Counted from the stretch's first letter, positions 26,205 to 36,046 are shown. The stretch is 64,000 nt of DNA from Flammeovirga sp. EKP202 (GCF_014534745.1 NZ_JACVVP010000012.1:1-64000), one strand, 5' to 3'. Program-made: numbers and translations. Notes: generated by a model not told the origin, from the letters alone.

Positions 26205-26962
26205 AGATTGTAATCATTGAAGATGAATATTTAATGGCCGATGAATTGGAATCATTGATCTTGGAATATGGTTCTGATAACAGTGTAGAAGCAAAGCTTA
26301 CAACCATTGATGAGTCTATTGAATACCTCAAAAACAACCCTATGCCTGACCTCTTTTTTTCAGACATACAACTTCCTGATGGTTTGAGTTTTGAGATCTT
26401 TCAAGAAATAAAATGTGAGGTTCCTATTGTGTTTTGTACGGCATATGATGAATATGCTTTGGAGGCTTTTAAGGTCAATGGAATTGATTATATCTTAAAA
26501 CCATTTGATAATATCATCATCTCTGAAACGTTGCAGAAGGTCAATAGGATGGTCAAAAGCAACGCTCATAACACAACGGATTTTACAACTGTAATTGAGG
26601 AGCTATCGGGAGAAACGAAAAAGAAAATCAAAAAAAACATTCTCATTTTTAAGGGTGAAAAAATCATTCCTGTCAAAACTCATCAAATTGCTTTGATTCA
26701 CCTATATTCTAGTGTGACATATATTCACACTTTCGATGGAGAAAAATACACTACCGATCAGTCTTTAGACAACCTTGAATCTTGTTTGAATGAAGATTTT
26801 TATAGAATCAATCGACAATTTTTAGTCAATCGAAATGCCATTCATCACGTCTCAAAATATTTTGCCAGAAAACTTTTAGTAGAAACTCAAGTGAATATTC
26901 CAGAGGACATCATTGTTAGTAAGGCCAAGGCCAGTGACTTTTTGAGGTGGTTGCAAGATTAA
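26201..26962 (+). CDS. LytTR-family response regulator (second pair)
   Basis: The 253-aa protein has a receiver domain with acidic pocket Glu7-Asp8, phospho-acceptor Asp55 (FFSDIQLPDG), Thr80 and Lys100 (YILKPF). The C-terminal LytTR domain includes HLYSSVTYIHTFDGEKY and FYRINRQFLVNRNAIHHVSKY. The gene is followed after 119 bp by a TonB receptor gene, and that gap has direct repeats TGCCCGTTT spaced 21 bp, so it probably controls that operon. Confidence 0.92.
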   Translation: MKIVIIEDEYLMADELESLILEYGSDNSVEAKLTTIDESIEYLKNNPMPDLFFSDIQLPDGLSFEIFQEIKCEVPIVFCTAYDEYALEAFKVNGIDYILKPFDNIIISETLQKVNRMVKSNAHNTTDFTTVIEELSGETKKKIKKNILIFKGEKIIPVKTHQIALIHLYSSVTYIHTFDGEKYTTDQSLDNLESCLNEDFYRINRQFLVNRNAIHHVSKYFARKLLVETQVNIPEDIIVSKAKASDFLRWLQD

Positions 26963-26980
26963 TAACATCTTAAAAAATGC

Positions 26981-27010
26981 TGCCCGTTTAAAGTTTAAAA
27001 TTGCCCGTTT
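26981..27010 (+). promoter_or_regulatory. Direct repeats 21 bp apart, candidate LytTR operator of the TonB/DUF4249 operon
   Basis: TGCCCGTTT occurs at 26981-26989 and exactly again at 27002-27010, a 21-bp period that puts both on one face of the helix. LytTR regulators such as AgrA and ComE bind imperfect direct repeats with a GTT core and this phasing. A near-consensus -7 box TAATATTTG lies at 27047-27055, placing the repeats at about -80 to -52. Confidence 0.55.
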
Positions 27011-27081
27011 GACCTCTTTTTTTATGACGTTCGCTCATTAGGAAGTTAATATTTGTATGAAATTAAAAACTTAATTTTAAC

Positions 27082-29406
27082 ATGAATATTAATTCTTTCT
27101 TGACTCTCATCTTACTTCTTATCTCTTCTTATTCATTTGGCCAAACAAAATACACCCTGAGTGGCCAGATTAAAGATGCTTCAAATGGTGAAGACCTGCC
27201 ATTTGCTACGATAACAGTAAAAGAACAAAAAGGTGTTGGCGTAACGGCCAATACGTATGGGTATTATTCTTTGAGTTTACCCGCAGGAAACTATACGGTG
27301 ATCTATCAATACATTGGGTACAATGTCATCGAAAAATCAATCGAATTAAATCAGAATATCAACATTTCACTTGAGTTATCACCTTCTGCTCAAAGCCTTG
27401 AAGAAGTTGTAGTAACCGCTGAAAGAGAAGATCGAAACATTACTTCCAACGAAGGAAGTGTGACCAAGATCGATACAAAATCCATCAGAGAATTACCTAC
27501 TTTTGGAGGTGAAGTTGATATCATTAAAGTAATGCAAACCCAGCCCGGTGTAAAATCTTCTGGTGAAGGAGGTTCAGGCTTTTATGTACGTGGTGGTGGG
27601 CTTGACCAAAATTTAGTGCTTTTAGATGAAGCTCCTGTCTATAATCCCTCCCACCTATTGGGTTTTTTCTCTGTTTTTAATGGTGATGCCATTAAAGGCG
27701 CTACCATGTACAAAGGTGGAATGATGCCCGAATACGGCGGTAGAACTTCCTCTGTATTGGACATTAGAATGAAAGACGGGAATGCCAAAGAGTATAGTGT
27801 TGCAGGTGGAATCGGTACTATTGCATCGAGACTGACAGTAGAAGGCCCTATCGTAAAAGACAAAGGATCATTTATGATTTCCGGTAGAAGAACTTACGCT
27901 GATATATTTTTAGGGCTATCCAACGACCCTAGCTTCAGTAATTCGAATCTCTATTTTTATGACCTCAATTTAAAGGCAAACTATAGAATTTCTGAAAAAG
28001 ACAGAATCTTCATTTCGGGGTACTTCGGGCAAGATAAATTAGGAATGGATGGATCTGTCAATATGGATTATGGAAATGCGACAGGTACAATGCGTTGGAA
28101 TCATGTTTTCAACAGTAAGTTATTTTCAAACACTTCATTTATTTACAGTAATTATAACTACGAATTTGGGTTTGGTGCTGATGAAGATCAAATTAGTTTA
28201 GAATCTGTCATCAAAGACATCAATATCAAACAAGACTTCTCTTATTATGCGTCAACAAAGCATACCATTAAGTTCGGTTTTAATGCCATCCATCATACCA
28301 TTGAACCTGGCAATCTTTCAGCAGGTGCCAATACAGGTGTAAATTCTAAAGATTCTGAAAAGAAGTATGGTATTGAAGGTGCTTTGTACATTCAGGATGA
28401 ATTCAAAGTATCTGACCGCTTTAGTTTGAAATACGGCCTGCGCTATTCTCTATTCCAAGGAATTGGAACAGGTACCGAATACGAATACAATGATAAAGGA
28501 GAAGTAATTGGTACCAAAAAGTATGATGATGGGGAACCAATGCAATACTTTGGCGGTTTTGAACCCCGTCTTTCTGCTAATTATATTATTAATACTAAAA
28601 GCTCTGTAAAATTAGGTTATAACAAGAACTACCAATATTTACATATGCTCAGTAATTCTACGTCTTCTTCTCCAACGGATACTTGGATTATGAGTTCCAA
28701 TAATGTGAAACCGCAAGAAGCTGAGCAAATCTCATTGGGTTATTTTAGAAACTTCAAAGAAAACACCTTTGAAACTTCCGTAGAAGCTTATTACAAAGAC
28801 ATGCGCAATGTCATTGACTATAAAACGGGAGCGAATGTTTTTCTAAATGAACAACTCGAAGGCGATTTAGTGTATGGTAAAGGCAGAGCATATGGTATAG
28901 AGTTTATGATCAAGAAAAACAAAGGTAGACTTACCGGATGGCTAGGTTATACTCTTGCCCGCTCTGAAAAGCAATTTGATGAGATTAATAATGGGCAGTG
29001 GTTTGCCGCAAGACAAGATAGAATCCATGATATTAACCTTGTTGCGGTTTATAAGATCAATCCAAAATTAACCCTTTCAGGAAACTTCGTCTACTATACT
29101 GGAGATGCTGTCACTTTCCCTTCAGGAAGGTATGAAGTAGACGGAAAAGTAGTGCCTTACTATACAGAAAGAAATGGTTATCGAATGCCTGATTATCACC
29201 GTTTAGACCTAGCACTTACTTGGATTAGAAAGAAAACAGACAAGTTTGAATCGAGTTGGAATTTCTCTCTTTACAATGTCTATGGAAGAGAAAATGCCTA
29301 TACGATCAGCTTTGTCCCAAGTGAAGAGGACCCAAACAAAACGGAAGCTTTACAGGTCGCATTATTCAAATGGGTACCTTCAGTGACTTACAATTTTAAA
29401 TTTTAA
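27082..29406 (+). CDS. TonB-dependent receptor with carboxypeptidase-regulatory N-domain
   Basis: The 774-aa receptor has a signal peptide (ending SFGQ), a carboxypeptidase regulatory-like domain (about 23-105, EDLPFATITVKE...YQYIGYN), a TonB box-like EEVVVTAE, a plug (about 120-235) with GSGFYVRGGGLDQNLVLLDEAPVYNP, and a barrel ending in YNFKF. It is shorter than SusC proteins and lacks their signature. Its partner is the DUF4249 lipoprotein 15 bp downstream, a common Bacteroidota pairing. The ligand is unknown; the LytS/LytTR genes upstream probably control expression. Confidence 0.93.
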   Translation: MNINSFLTLILLLISSYSFGQTKYTLSGQIKDASNGEDLPFATITVKEQKGVGVTANTYGYYSLSLPAGNYTVIYQYIGYNVIEKSIELNQNINISLELSPSAQSLEEVVVTAEREDRNITSNEGSVTKIDTKSIRELPTFGGEVDIIKVMQTQPGVKSSGEGGSGFYVRGGGLDQNLVLLDEAPVYNPSHLLGFFSVFNGDAIKGATMYKGGMMPEYGGRTSSVLDIRMKDGNAKEYSVAGGIGTIASRLTVEGPIVKDKGSFMISGRRTYADIFLGLSNDPSFSNSNLYFYDLNLKANYRISEKDRIFISGYFGQDKLGMDGSVNMDYGNATGTMRWNHVFNSKLFSNTSFIYSNYNYEFGFGADEDQISLESVIKDINIKQDFSYYASTKHTIKFGFNAIHHTIEPGNLSAGANTGVNSKDSEKKYGIEGALYIQDEFKVSDRFSLKYGLRYSLFQGIGTGTEYEYNDKGEVIGTKKYDDGEPMQYFGGFEPRLSANYIINTKSSVKLGYNKNYQYLHMLSNSTSSSPTDTWIMSSNNVKPQEAEQISLGYFRNFKENTFETSVEAYYKDMRNVIDYKTGANVFLNEQLEGDLVYGKGRAYGIEFMIKKNKGRLTGWLGYTLARSEKQFDEINNGQWFAARQDRIHDINLVAVYKINPKLTLSGNFVYYTGDAVTFPSGRYEVDGKVVPYYTERNGYRMPDYHRLDLALTWIRKKTDKFESSWNFSLYNVYGRENAYTISFVPSEEDPNKTEALQVALFKWVPSVTYNFKF

Positions 29407-29421
29407 AACGACTGCTTAGTT

Positions 29422-30234
29422 ATGAGATCTATACAATTTATTCTTGCTGTAATTACGGTTGCTTTTCTGGTTACAGCTTGTGAAAAAGTAATTGATGTTG
29501 ATTTAAAGGATGCCACTCCAAAAATTGTAATTGAGGCTGTATTAATGAAAGGAGAAAATGTTTTTGAAGTGAAAATTTCCAAAACAGCACCTTATTTTGA
29601 TAATTCACCCTCAGAAAAAATTGATAACGCTGACGTTACTTTAACCTACTTAGACCGTTCTGTCACTATTCCTAATACTGGAAATGGGAGTTACACTCTT
29701 CCTATTAACGCTATTATTAATACAGAATACCACTTGGAAGTGAATGTGGAAGATGAGGTTTACAATGCATCTACTACCATGCTGGACAAAGTCCTTATAG
29801 ATAGTATTTATTCTGAATACGAAGAAGGATTTGGCCCAAGGGAATCAGGGTATTATGTCTATGTCAAATATACTGACCCAGGTGATATTGAAAACTTCTA
29901 CCGACTAACACATGATGTTAATGGTGAATATCAAAACACGGAAGATGATCTCAGAGTATTTAATGATGTGAGAAATAACGGTAATCAACCAAGAGTATCA
30001 TTAGGTTTTAAAGTATTTGAGGAGGGTGACGTTGTAGATGTAAAACTCATTCATTTTGATGAGGCATCTTATGATTATTTCAGTTCACTCAATGACATCA
30101 TTGGTGGCAGTGGAGGTGGTCCCAGTGGAGGAGCTGCTGCACCAGGAAACCCATTGTCCAATTGGTCAAATGATGCTTTAGGCTATTTTTCAGCTTATAA
30201 TTATGATTCTGCAAGCATTATTATAGGCCAATAA
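29422..30234 (+). CDS. DUF4249 domain lipoprotein
   Basis: The 270-aa lipoprotein has lipobox LVTAC (Cys20) followed by EKVIDVDLKDATPKIVIEAVL, the hallmark start of DUF4249. An Ig-like first domain contains EVKISKTAPYFD and ADVTLTYLD; the second half includes a Gly/Pro-rich loop (GGSGGGPSGG, about 230-240). DUF4249 proteins are surface partners of TonB receptors, and this one follows its receptor gene by 15 bp. Its role is probably ligand capture, as SusD does for SusC; this is inference. Confidence 0.88.
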   Translation: MRSIQFILAVITVAFLVTACEKVIDVDLKDATPKIVIEAVLMKGENVFEVKISKTAPYFDNSPSEKIDNADVTLTYLDRSVTIPNTGNGSYTLPINAIINTEYHLEVNVEDEVYNASTTMLDKVLIDSIYSEYEEGFGPRESGYYVYVKYTDPGDIENFYRLTHDVNGEYQNTEDDLRVFNDVRNNGNQPRVSLGFKVFEEGDVVDVKLIHFDEASYDYFSSLNDIIGGSGGGPSGGAAAPGNPLSNWSNDALGYFSAYNYDSASIIIGQ

Positions 30235-30253
30235 AAATCAATATCTATCTTCT

Positions 30254-30327
30254 AAAAAGTGAGGAATAGTGATTTCAGTTGTTTTCTTTAGTTTAAGTCA
30301 CCTGAAGGTTATTTCTCACTTTTTTTC
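30254..30327 (+). terminator. Terminator of the TonB/DUF4249 operon
   Basis: AAAAAGTGAGGAATA pairs almost fully with TATTTCTCACTTTTT across a loop of about 40 bases, and seven Ts follow. It overlaps the last codons of the convergent MFS gene. The long loop makes its strength uncertain. Confidence 0.5.
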
Positions 30328-31475
30328 ATTCTTACAATAGCGTAAAGAGGTCCCAATGCTAATAGTAAAAATAAGAGCCTGACTTCAAGAATACTTTGTA
30401 AAAAAGTCAGTAACTGAATACTCACAATTGTGATGGCAAAACCAATACAATTCACTATTGTCAGTGCTGTACCTTTTAATTCTATGGGAGCGTTTTGAGC
30501 AACAAGAGTAGAAAAGAGTGGAGAATCAGCAATTACAAACATTCCCCATAATACCAAGAAAGTGACAAAAACAACAGAGGAATCAATGCTTAAAAATAAA
30601 GGAGAAAGCAAACAACATAAACCCGATAAAGTCAAGGATAGATAAGCGGTTTTCTTCACACCAATCCTTTGTGAAACAAAACCTCCGATGACACATGATA
30701 AACTGCCTACTGCAATGATAAAAAAGGAAAGTAGGGGAATATTGATATGACTCGCATCGTGCAGTTTTTGATAATACTTTAATATAATAGGAACAAAAGC
30801 CCAAAATGTATAGAGTTCCCACATATGGCCAAAATATCCCATGGCCGACTCACGAAAAGCAGGTTTCTTAAAAATATCTTTTATCGCATAAAAACTAAAA
30901 GTAGAAGATGGCTTTCTAAATGGCCCATCAGGAACAAACAGAACGATAAGAAATGCTCCAATTGTTGCTAAAACAGAAGTTGTAATAATCACATATTTCC
31001 ATGGTAGCACGCCTGTAATCACTTTCAGCAAATGTGGGAAAGCGGTACCTAATACTAATGCTCCGACTAAAAAGGAAAGCGACTTTCCGAGCCCCTTTTC
31101 AAAATAATCTGCCGCTATTTTCATTCCGACAGGATAAACACCTGAAAGAAAAAAACCTGTTAAGAACCTGAAAAACAATAGTGAACGGAAGGTATTTCCT
31201 TCCCATATAATCCCGATATTGAATAAGGCCCCTAATAATGCACTCACAAAAAATACTTTAGAAGGCGAAAACCGATCAGTAATCATCAAAACTGCAAACG
31301 TGAGTGTTCCTATGATAAAACCAAACTGAACGATAGATGTCAGAGATCCCAATGCTGAGTCAGATAAGGATAGACTTTCTACTAAATCAGCCATCACTGC
31401 ATTGCCTGCAAACCATAATGAAGTACAACAAAACTGAGAGATGACAATAAGTGGTAGCGTAAGTTTATTTTTCAT
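30309..31475 (-). CDS. Major facilitator superfamily transporter
   Basis: The 388-aa protein has about 12 hydrophobic segments. The loop between helices 2 and 3 has DRFSPSKVFF, and helix 4 has RFLTGFFLSGVYPVGMKIAADYF, typical of sugar-phosphate or organic-anion MFS carriers. A cytoplasmic central loop (about 190-205) separates the halves. The substrate cannot be named. It is a single gene running toward the convergent DUF4249 gene. Confidence 0.85.
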   Translation of the reverse strand: MKNKLTLPLIVISQFCCTSLWFAGNAVMADLVESLSLSDSALGSLTSIVQFGFIIGTLTFAVLMITDRFSPSKVFFVSALLGALFNIGIIWEGNTFRSLLFFRFLTGFFLSGVYPVGMKIAADYFEKGLGKSLSFLVGALVLGTAFPHLLKVITGVLPWKYVIITTSVLATIGAFLIVLFVPDGPFRKPSSTFSFYAIKDIFKKPAFRESAMGYFGHMWELYTFWAFVPIILKYYQKLHDASHINIPLLSFFIIAVGSLSCVIGGFVSQRIGVKKTAYLSLTLSGLCCLLSPLFLSIDSSVVFVTFLVLWGMFVIADSPLFSTLVAQNAPIELKGTALTIVNCIGFAITIVSIQLLTFLQSILEVRLLFLLLALGPLYAIVRMKKSEK

Positions 31476-31551
31476 GAAGTGTTTGTTATTGTAGTTGTAA
31501 AAGTTGAAATGAAAGTAACATTTGAATCTAAACCTTTATAGACTTAAAAAC

Positions 31552-31634
31552 AAAAAAGGTCATCCATAGGACCACCTCTTTCATTTTCTTTAATCTAACT
31601 ACTGTCTATACTACGTTTTTATCATTTTATCTAC
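31552..31634 (-). repeat. Copy 2 of the duplicated motif with hairpin and T-run
   Basis: Bases 31591-31614 match 24260-24283 exactly and the similarity runs on to TATCTAC at 31628-31634. On the minus strand the motif is followed by a weak hairpin (GGTC 31558-31561 with GACC 31570-31573) and six Ts (31557-31552). It lies after the dnaK terminator, so it would belong to its own short transcript. Confidence 0.5.
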
Positions 31635-31739
31635 AGCTTGTTTAACGTTGGTGTTTAGAGACGATATTGATAAAATATGACTATTAACTACCAAAAACTG
31701 TTTCTTCAGAGCATTCAATTGAACAGCAATGATTAAAAA

Positions 31740-31785
31740 CAAAAAAAGAGGCCTTCATTCACTTTCGTGAAGAAAACCTCTTCTA
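31740..31785 (-). terminator. Terminator of dnaK
   Basis: AGAGG/CCTCT outer arms and a TTCAC/GTGAA inner stem form a hairpin that on the minus strand runs into seven Ts. It lies about 50 bp past the dnaK stop. Confidence 0.75.
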
Positions 31786-31834
31786 TATTTTAAATACTAA
31801 CTAACGTAGCTGCAATGATCAACTACTTTGTTAA

Positions 31835-33754
31835 TTATTTTACTTCTTCGAAGTCAACGTCAGTAACGTCATCAGCGTCGTTACCACCTTGTTGTGCACC
31901 ACCTTGAGCAGCGTTAGGATCAGCACCAGCTGCACCTGCAGCGTCACCACCTGTAGCTTGGTACATCTCTTGTGAAGCCGCTTGCCATGCCGCATTTAAT
32001 GCGTCTAAAGCAGGTTGGATCTTGTCAAGATCTTGAGCAGCGTGAGCTTCTTTCAAGTCTTTCAATGCTGCCTCGATAGCAGTTTTGTTACCTTCAGAAA
32101 GCTTATCACCATACTCTTTTAATTGCTTCTCAGATTGGAATACCATTGAGTCTGCTTCGTTTAATTTCTCAGCACGCTCTTTAGTAGCCTTATCTGCGTC
32201 AGCGTTAGCAGCTGCTTCGTCTTTCATTCTTTGGATTTCCTCCTCAGTTAAACCTGAAGAAGCCTCAATCTTGATTGACTGCTCTTTACCAGTTGCTTTA
32301 TCTTTTGCTGATACACTTACGATACCGTTCGCATCAATATCAAAAGTTACTTCGATTTGAGGTACACCTCTTGGTGCTGGAGGAATATCGTTCAATTGGA
32401 AACGACCTAATGTTTTGTTACCAGCTACTACAGGTCTCTCACCTTGAAGTACGTGAATATCTACTGACGGTTGGTTGTCCGCAGCTGTAGAGAATACTTG
32501 TGACTTCTTCGTAGGGATTGTTGTGTTAGACTCGATTAATTTAGTCATTACACCACCCATAGTTTCGATACCTAAAGAAAGTGGAGTTACGTCTAATAAA
32601 AGAACGTCTTTTACTTCACCTGTTAATACACCACCTTGGATTGCAGCACCAATTGCAACAACCTCATCAGGGTTAACACCTTTAGAAGGTTTTTTACCGA
32701 AGAATTTCTCAACTTCTTCTTGTACTTTAGGGATACGAGTAGAACCACCAACTAAGATTACTTCGTCGATATCTGAAGTAGATAAGTCAGCATCTTGTAA
32801 TGCTTTACGACAAGGTTCTAATGATCTTTGTACTAAAGAATCAGCTAAACGTTCGAAATCAGAACGAGATAATTCTTTCATTAAGTGTTGAGGTACACCG
32901 TCTACTGGAGTGATGTATGGCAAGTTGATGTCAGTTTTAGCACCTGCAGAAAGCTCAATTTTTGCTTTTTCAGCTGCTTCTTTCAAACGTTGTAATGCCA
33001 TTGGGTCTTTACGAAGATCGATTGTTGGGTGATCTTTCATAAATTCTTCCGCTAACCAGTCAATGATTACTTTATCGAAGTCATCACCACCAAGGTGAGT
33101 ATCACCGTTAGTTGATAATACTTCAAATACACCGTCACCTAATTCTAAGATTGAAATATCGAAAGTACCACCACCAAGGTCAAATACTGCGATTTTCTTA
33201 TCTTGATTTGCTTTATCTAAACCGTAAGCTAATGCTGCAGCAGTTGGCTCGTTTACAATACGAGAAACTTTTAAACCTGCAATTTCACCTGCTTCTTTAG
33301 TTGCTTGACGCTCTGCGTCGTTGAAGTATGCTGGTACAGTAATTACCGCCTCAGTTACTTCAGTTCCTAAGTAATCCTCAGCAGTTTTCTTCATTTTTTG
33401 AAGTGTAATTGCTGAAATTTCTTGTGGAGAATATTCTTTATCACCAATTTTAATTCTTGGTGTATTGTTAGCACCTTGAACAACATCATATGCCATTTGA
33501 GATATCTCATTACCAGCATCTGAATATTGCTTACCCATGAAACGTTTCACGGATGCGATAGTATTTTTTGGGTTTGTAATTGCTTGACGTTTGGCTGGGT
33601 CACCTACCTTACGCTCTCCGTCTTGTAAAAATGCTACGATAGAAGGAGTAGTTCTTTTACCTTCTGCGTTTTCAATAACAACTGGCTCGTTACCTTCCAT
33701 TACGGAAACACATGAGTTTGTTGTTCCTAAATCAATACCAATGATTTTTCCCAT
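31835..33754 (-). CDS. dnaK: Molecular chaperone DnaK (Hsp70)
   Basis: The 639-aa cytoplasmic chaperone starts with the ATP-binding [16 protein letters not shown], has the phosphate loops [14 protein letters not shown] and [13 protein letters not shown], the linker [15 protein letters not shown], the substrate-binding domain and an Ala/Gly/Gln-rich tail ending DVDFEEVK. It folds and refolds proteins with DnaJ and GrpE. Neither dnaJ nor grpE adjoins, so it is transcribed alone. No CIRCE (HrcA) element is visible upstream; a 10-bp inverted repeat lies there instead. Confidence 0.98.
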   Translation of the reverse strand: MGKIIGIDLGTTNSCVSVMEGNEPVVIENAEGKRTTPSIVAFLQDGERKVGDPAKRQAITNPKNTIASVKRFMGKQYSDAGNEISQMAYDVVQGANNTPRIKIGDKEYSPQEISAITLQKMKKTAEDYLGTEVTEAVITVPAYFNDAERQATKEAGEIAGLKVSRIVNEPTAAALAYGLDKANQDKKIAVFDLGGGTFDISILELGDGVFEVLSTNGDTHLGGDDFDKVIIDWLAEEFMKDHPTIDLRKDPMALQRLKEAAEKAKIELSAGAKTDINLPYITPVDGVPQHLMKELSRSDFERLADSLVQRSLEPCRKALQDADLSTSDIDEVILVGGSTRIPKVQEEVEKFFGKKPSKGVNPDEVVAIGAAIQGGVLTGEVKDVLLLDVTPLSLGIETMGGVMTKLIESNTTIPTKKSQVFSTAADNQPSVDIHVLQGERPVVAGNKTLGRFQLNDIPPAPRGVPQIEVTFDIDANGIVSVSAKDKATGKEQSIKIEASSGLTEEEIQRMKDEAAANADADKATKERAEKLNEADSMVFQSEKQLKEYGDKLSEGNKTAIEAALKDLKEAHAAQDLDKIQPALDALNAAWQAASQEMYQATGGDAAGAAGADPNAAQGGAQQGGNDADDVTDVDFEEVK

Positions 33755-33858
33755 GATCTATATTTAAATTTTATATCTTAATTCAATTTTTAATGCCCTG
33801 TTTTTCAACAAAGACACTTTCTACTAGACAATGTATATGCCAATTGAATTTTGCAGAC

Positions 33859-33936
33859 ATTTTGACAGAAATCATGGAAATAGGTCTGACAAAAAATATT
33901 AAAAAGCAGAATTTTAATGACGAATACTGTCAAAAT
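33859..33936. promoter_or_regulatory. Inverted repeat upstream of dnaK
   Basis: ATTTTGACAG (33859-33868) and CTGTCAAAAT (33927-33936) are perfect 10-bp inverted repeats 58 bases apart; CTGACAAAA (33895-33903) between them is a near copy. The set lies 105-182 bp upstream of dnaK and may be a regulator site. No TAnnTTTG box was found for dnaK. Confidence 0.4.
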
Positions 33937-33983
33937 ATGCAGTATTTCTACTGATAACGCCTATTTCACCGTGCCAAAGTACA

Positions 33984-34020
33984 ATTAAAAAGCACAATAC
34001 CCATTTGAATATTGTGCTTT
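33984..34020 (-). terminator. Terminator of the short-chain dehydrogenase gene
   Basis: AAAGCACAATA (33989-33999) and TATTGTGCTTT (34010-34020) form a perfect 11-bp stem, followed on the minus strand by Ts. It lies 23 bp past the dehydrogenase stop. Confidence 0.8.
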
Positions 34021-34042
34021 GGTCTAACTGGTTGAATTAAAA

Positions 34043-34858
34043 TTATCCTACAAACTGTTGCTTAATCATGCCGATAAACTCTTCATCAGACATTTTCTTT
34101 CTATTATCTAATAAGAAGTGAGCATCTTCTCCCGCTCTATAACGTAATTGGTCTGTGCCATCAGTAGATGCTGTATAAATTACATCTGCCACCACTGAAG
34201 CAGATGATGCTTGCTTCATTGCATCACCCCATCCATTCATTAATGATGCAATGATTGGCTGATATTCCTCTAGACCTTCTGCCTGTTGGAAATCAAATGA
34301 TCGTCCACCAAAATCTGTATTAATAGCTCCTGGCTCTACAATTTTTACTTTTACTCCTATTTCACCTAATTCAAAACTTAATGCTTCAGAAATTCCTTCT
34401 ACAGCGAACTTCGTTCCGTGATATAAACTACCCAATGGGAATGTCATTTTTCCTCCAATAGAAGATACATTGATAATCATACCTTCTTTATTTTCTCTAA
34501 AATGAGGTAAAACTGCTCTAGTTACATCCAACAATCCTACTACATTCGTATTGAACTGTCTTACGATATTTTCTCTTGGAAAGGCTTCTAATGGACCATA
34601 TGCACCATAACCTGCATTGTTTAATAAAACATCAATCTTTCCAAAATGACTAATCGTTGATTGTACTGCATTTTCGATTGTTGAGAGATCTAATACATCT
34701 AATTTTTCTACTTTGACACCTTCTAATTGCGTTAGTTCCTCTTCTTTCTCAGGAGTTCTCATAGTAGCCACAACATTCCACCCTTTACTGTGAAATAATT
34801 TTGCTGTTTCCTTACCAATACCGCTACTTGCTCCTGTGATTAATATTGTCTTTTTCAT
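34043..34858 (-). CDS. Short-chain dehydrogenase/reductase
   Basis: The 271-aa soluble oxidoreductase has the nucleotide-binding TGASSGIGKETA (residues 8-19), NNAG (80-83) and catalytic Ser133, Tyr146 and Lys150 (YHGTK). It belongs to the classical SDR group using NAD(P)H; substrate unknown. The frame is open to 34972, but MKKTILITGASSGIG at 34858 is the family start and the upstream residues look non-coding. An AraC regulator gene lies 250 bp upstream on the same strand, a pairing common in these genomes. Confidence 0.9.
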   Translation of the reverse strand: MKKTILITGASSGIGKETAKLFHSKGWNVVATMRTPEKEEELTQLEGVKVEKLDVLDLSTIENAVQSTISHFGKIDVLLNNAGYGAYGPLEAFPRENIVRQFNTNVVGLLDVTRAVLPHFRENKEGMIINVSSIGGKMTFPLGSLYHGTKFAVEGISEALSFELGEIGVKVKIVEPGAINTDFGGRSFDFQQAEGLEEYQPIIASLMNGWGDAMKQASSASVVADVIYTASTDGTDQLRYRAGEDAHFLLDNRKKMSDEEFIGMIKQQFVG

Positions 34859-35021
34859 CTGACTAAAATTACTTAGGGTTATAAATGAGTTAAATGAATT
34901 GTGCTCGTTTCCAATGACTTGCTCAACGATCACATTACAAATATGACAGTTACTCTTTACTTGCTTTAACACATATCAAGGAATGAAAAACACGAATCGC
35001 AGATATTGTTTTTCACTAAAG

Positions 35022-35055
35022 AAAAAAGGTTATTTCCTCATAGAGAAAATAACCT
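35022..35055 (-). terminator. Terminator of the AraC-type gene
   Basis: AGGTTATTTcCTC (35027-35039) pairs with GAGaAAATAACCT (35043-35055), and six Ts follow on the minus strand. It separates the regulator from the dehydrogenase gene. Confidence 0.75.
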
Positions 35056-35107
35056 AACAAAATAAATAATTCAGAGTACATCCTCCCGAGAGCGAGAGGA
35101 GAATTTT

Positions 35108-36022
35108 TTAATTTAGTATTGTTGATCGATATTGTTGAGGTGTCTTTCCAGTTTTCTGCTTGAACAGCCTTCCGAAATAATGAGGATAATTAAAGCCTAA
35201 TGAATAGGCAATTCCACTTATTGAATCAGAAGAGTTTACAAGCATACTTTTGGCCTTGTCAATAATAAAATCATTGATATGATCTTTTGCTGATCGGCCT
35301 GTTTCTTTTGCTAACAAATCACTAAGGTAACTTGCAGATATAAAGCACTGATCGGCCAAATATTGAATTGTTGGCTGTCCAGACTCTACTAGCTCATTTT
35401 TTTTATAATAGTCCTTTAATAGCACTTCCACCTTAGAAACAATATCTGTATTCTGTGCTGACCGAGTATTAAACTGTCTTTCATAAAATCTTAAACTATA
35501 GTTTAATAATAACTCAAGGTTTGATACTAATACTTGTTGTGTATGATTATCAATTCTTTCTCCTATTTCTGATTGCAATAAATTGGCTATTTGAGTCAAC
35601 GTCTCTTGCTCTTTTACAGAAAGGTGTAAAGCTTCATGAACCTCGTAGTTAAAAAAGTTATAGTCATCAATCTTCTGCCCCAAAGCTGTATTTCTAATTA
35701 AATCGGGGTGAAAATAAATCATCCACCCTTTCACTTCTCCTAACTTTTGAGCTTTTCGAACGGAAAGAACCTGATCTGGTGCTGTGAAAATCAAAACGCC
35801 TTCATTAAAATCATAATGATTACGACCATAATCCAAACCACAGCTTTTATCTTTTAAAGCAATGCAATACATATCAGAAGAATATTTCATCCCAATTCGT
35901 TCTTCACCATACGCCAACTCCTCGGTGCTTAAAATTGTGATCAATGGATGTTGAGTATTCTTCATTCCGAAACAAGCGGCCAACTCATCGATTGATTTTG
36001 AATGGATTATATTTTGACTCAT
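35108..36022 (-). CDS. AraC-family transcriptional regulator
   Basis: The 304-aa protein has an N-terminal sensing domain with cupin-like strands (YCIALKDKSCGLDYG, GVLIFTAPDQVLSV) and a C-terminal AraC DNA-binding domain with two helix-turn-helix motifs: IQYLADQCFISASYLSDLLAKETG and ISGIAYSLGFNYPHYFGRLFKQKTGKTPQQYR. It likely responds to a small molecule and controls the dehydrogenase gene that follows; regulation of that gene is inference from position. Confidence 0.9.
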   Translation of the reverse strand: MSQNIIHSKSIDELAACFGMKNTQHPLITILSTEELAYGEERIGMKYSSDMYCIALKDKSCGLDYGRNHYDFNEGVLIFTAPDQVLSVRKAQKLGEVKGWMIYFHPDLIRNTALGQKIDDYNFFNYEVHEALHLSVKEQETLTQIANLLQSEIGERIDNHTQQVLVSNLELLLNYSLRFYERQFNTRSAQNTDIVSKVEVLLKDYYKKNELVESGQPTIQYLADQCFISASYLSDLLAKETGRSAKDHINDFIIDKAKSMLVNSSDSISGIAYSLGFNYPHYFGRLFKQKTGKTPQQYRSTILN

Positions 36023-36038
36023 AACTTTATTCTTTCTT

Positions 36039-36046
36039 CAAAAGTA
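36039..36046 (-). promoter_or_regulatory. -7 box of the AraC-type gene
   Basis: TACTTTTG on the minus strand matches TAnnTTTG, 17 bp before the ATG at 36022, so the leader would be about 10 nt. No TTG sits at the normal -33 distance. Confidence 0.4.

Larger units (their letters stand above)
31476..31834. other. Gap between the MFS gene and dnaK
   Basis: The 359-bp stretch holds the second copy of the duplicated motif with its hairpin, the dnaK terminator, and about 105 bp of unassigned sequence between them. No open frame of note is present. Confidence 0.5.

Noticed and set aside
32475-32891. 138-codon frame antisense to dnaK, and similar frames antisense to rpoC (58433-58762) and pntAA (53429-53689)
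   Set aside because: They mirror codon patterns of strongly conserved genes on the other strand and show no own features.
33755-34042. CIRCE/HrcA site before dnaK
   Set aside because: No TTAGCACTC/GAGTGCTAA pair is present.
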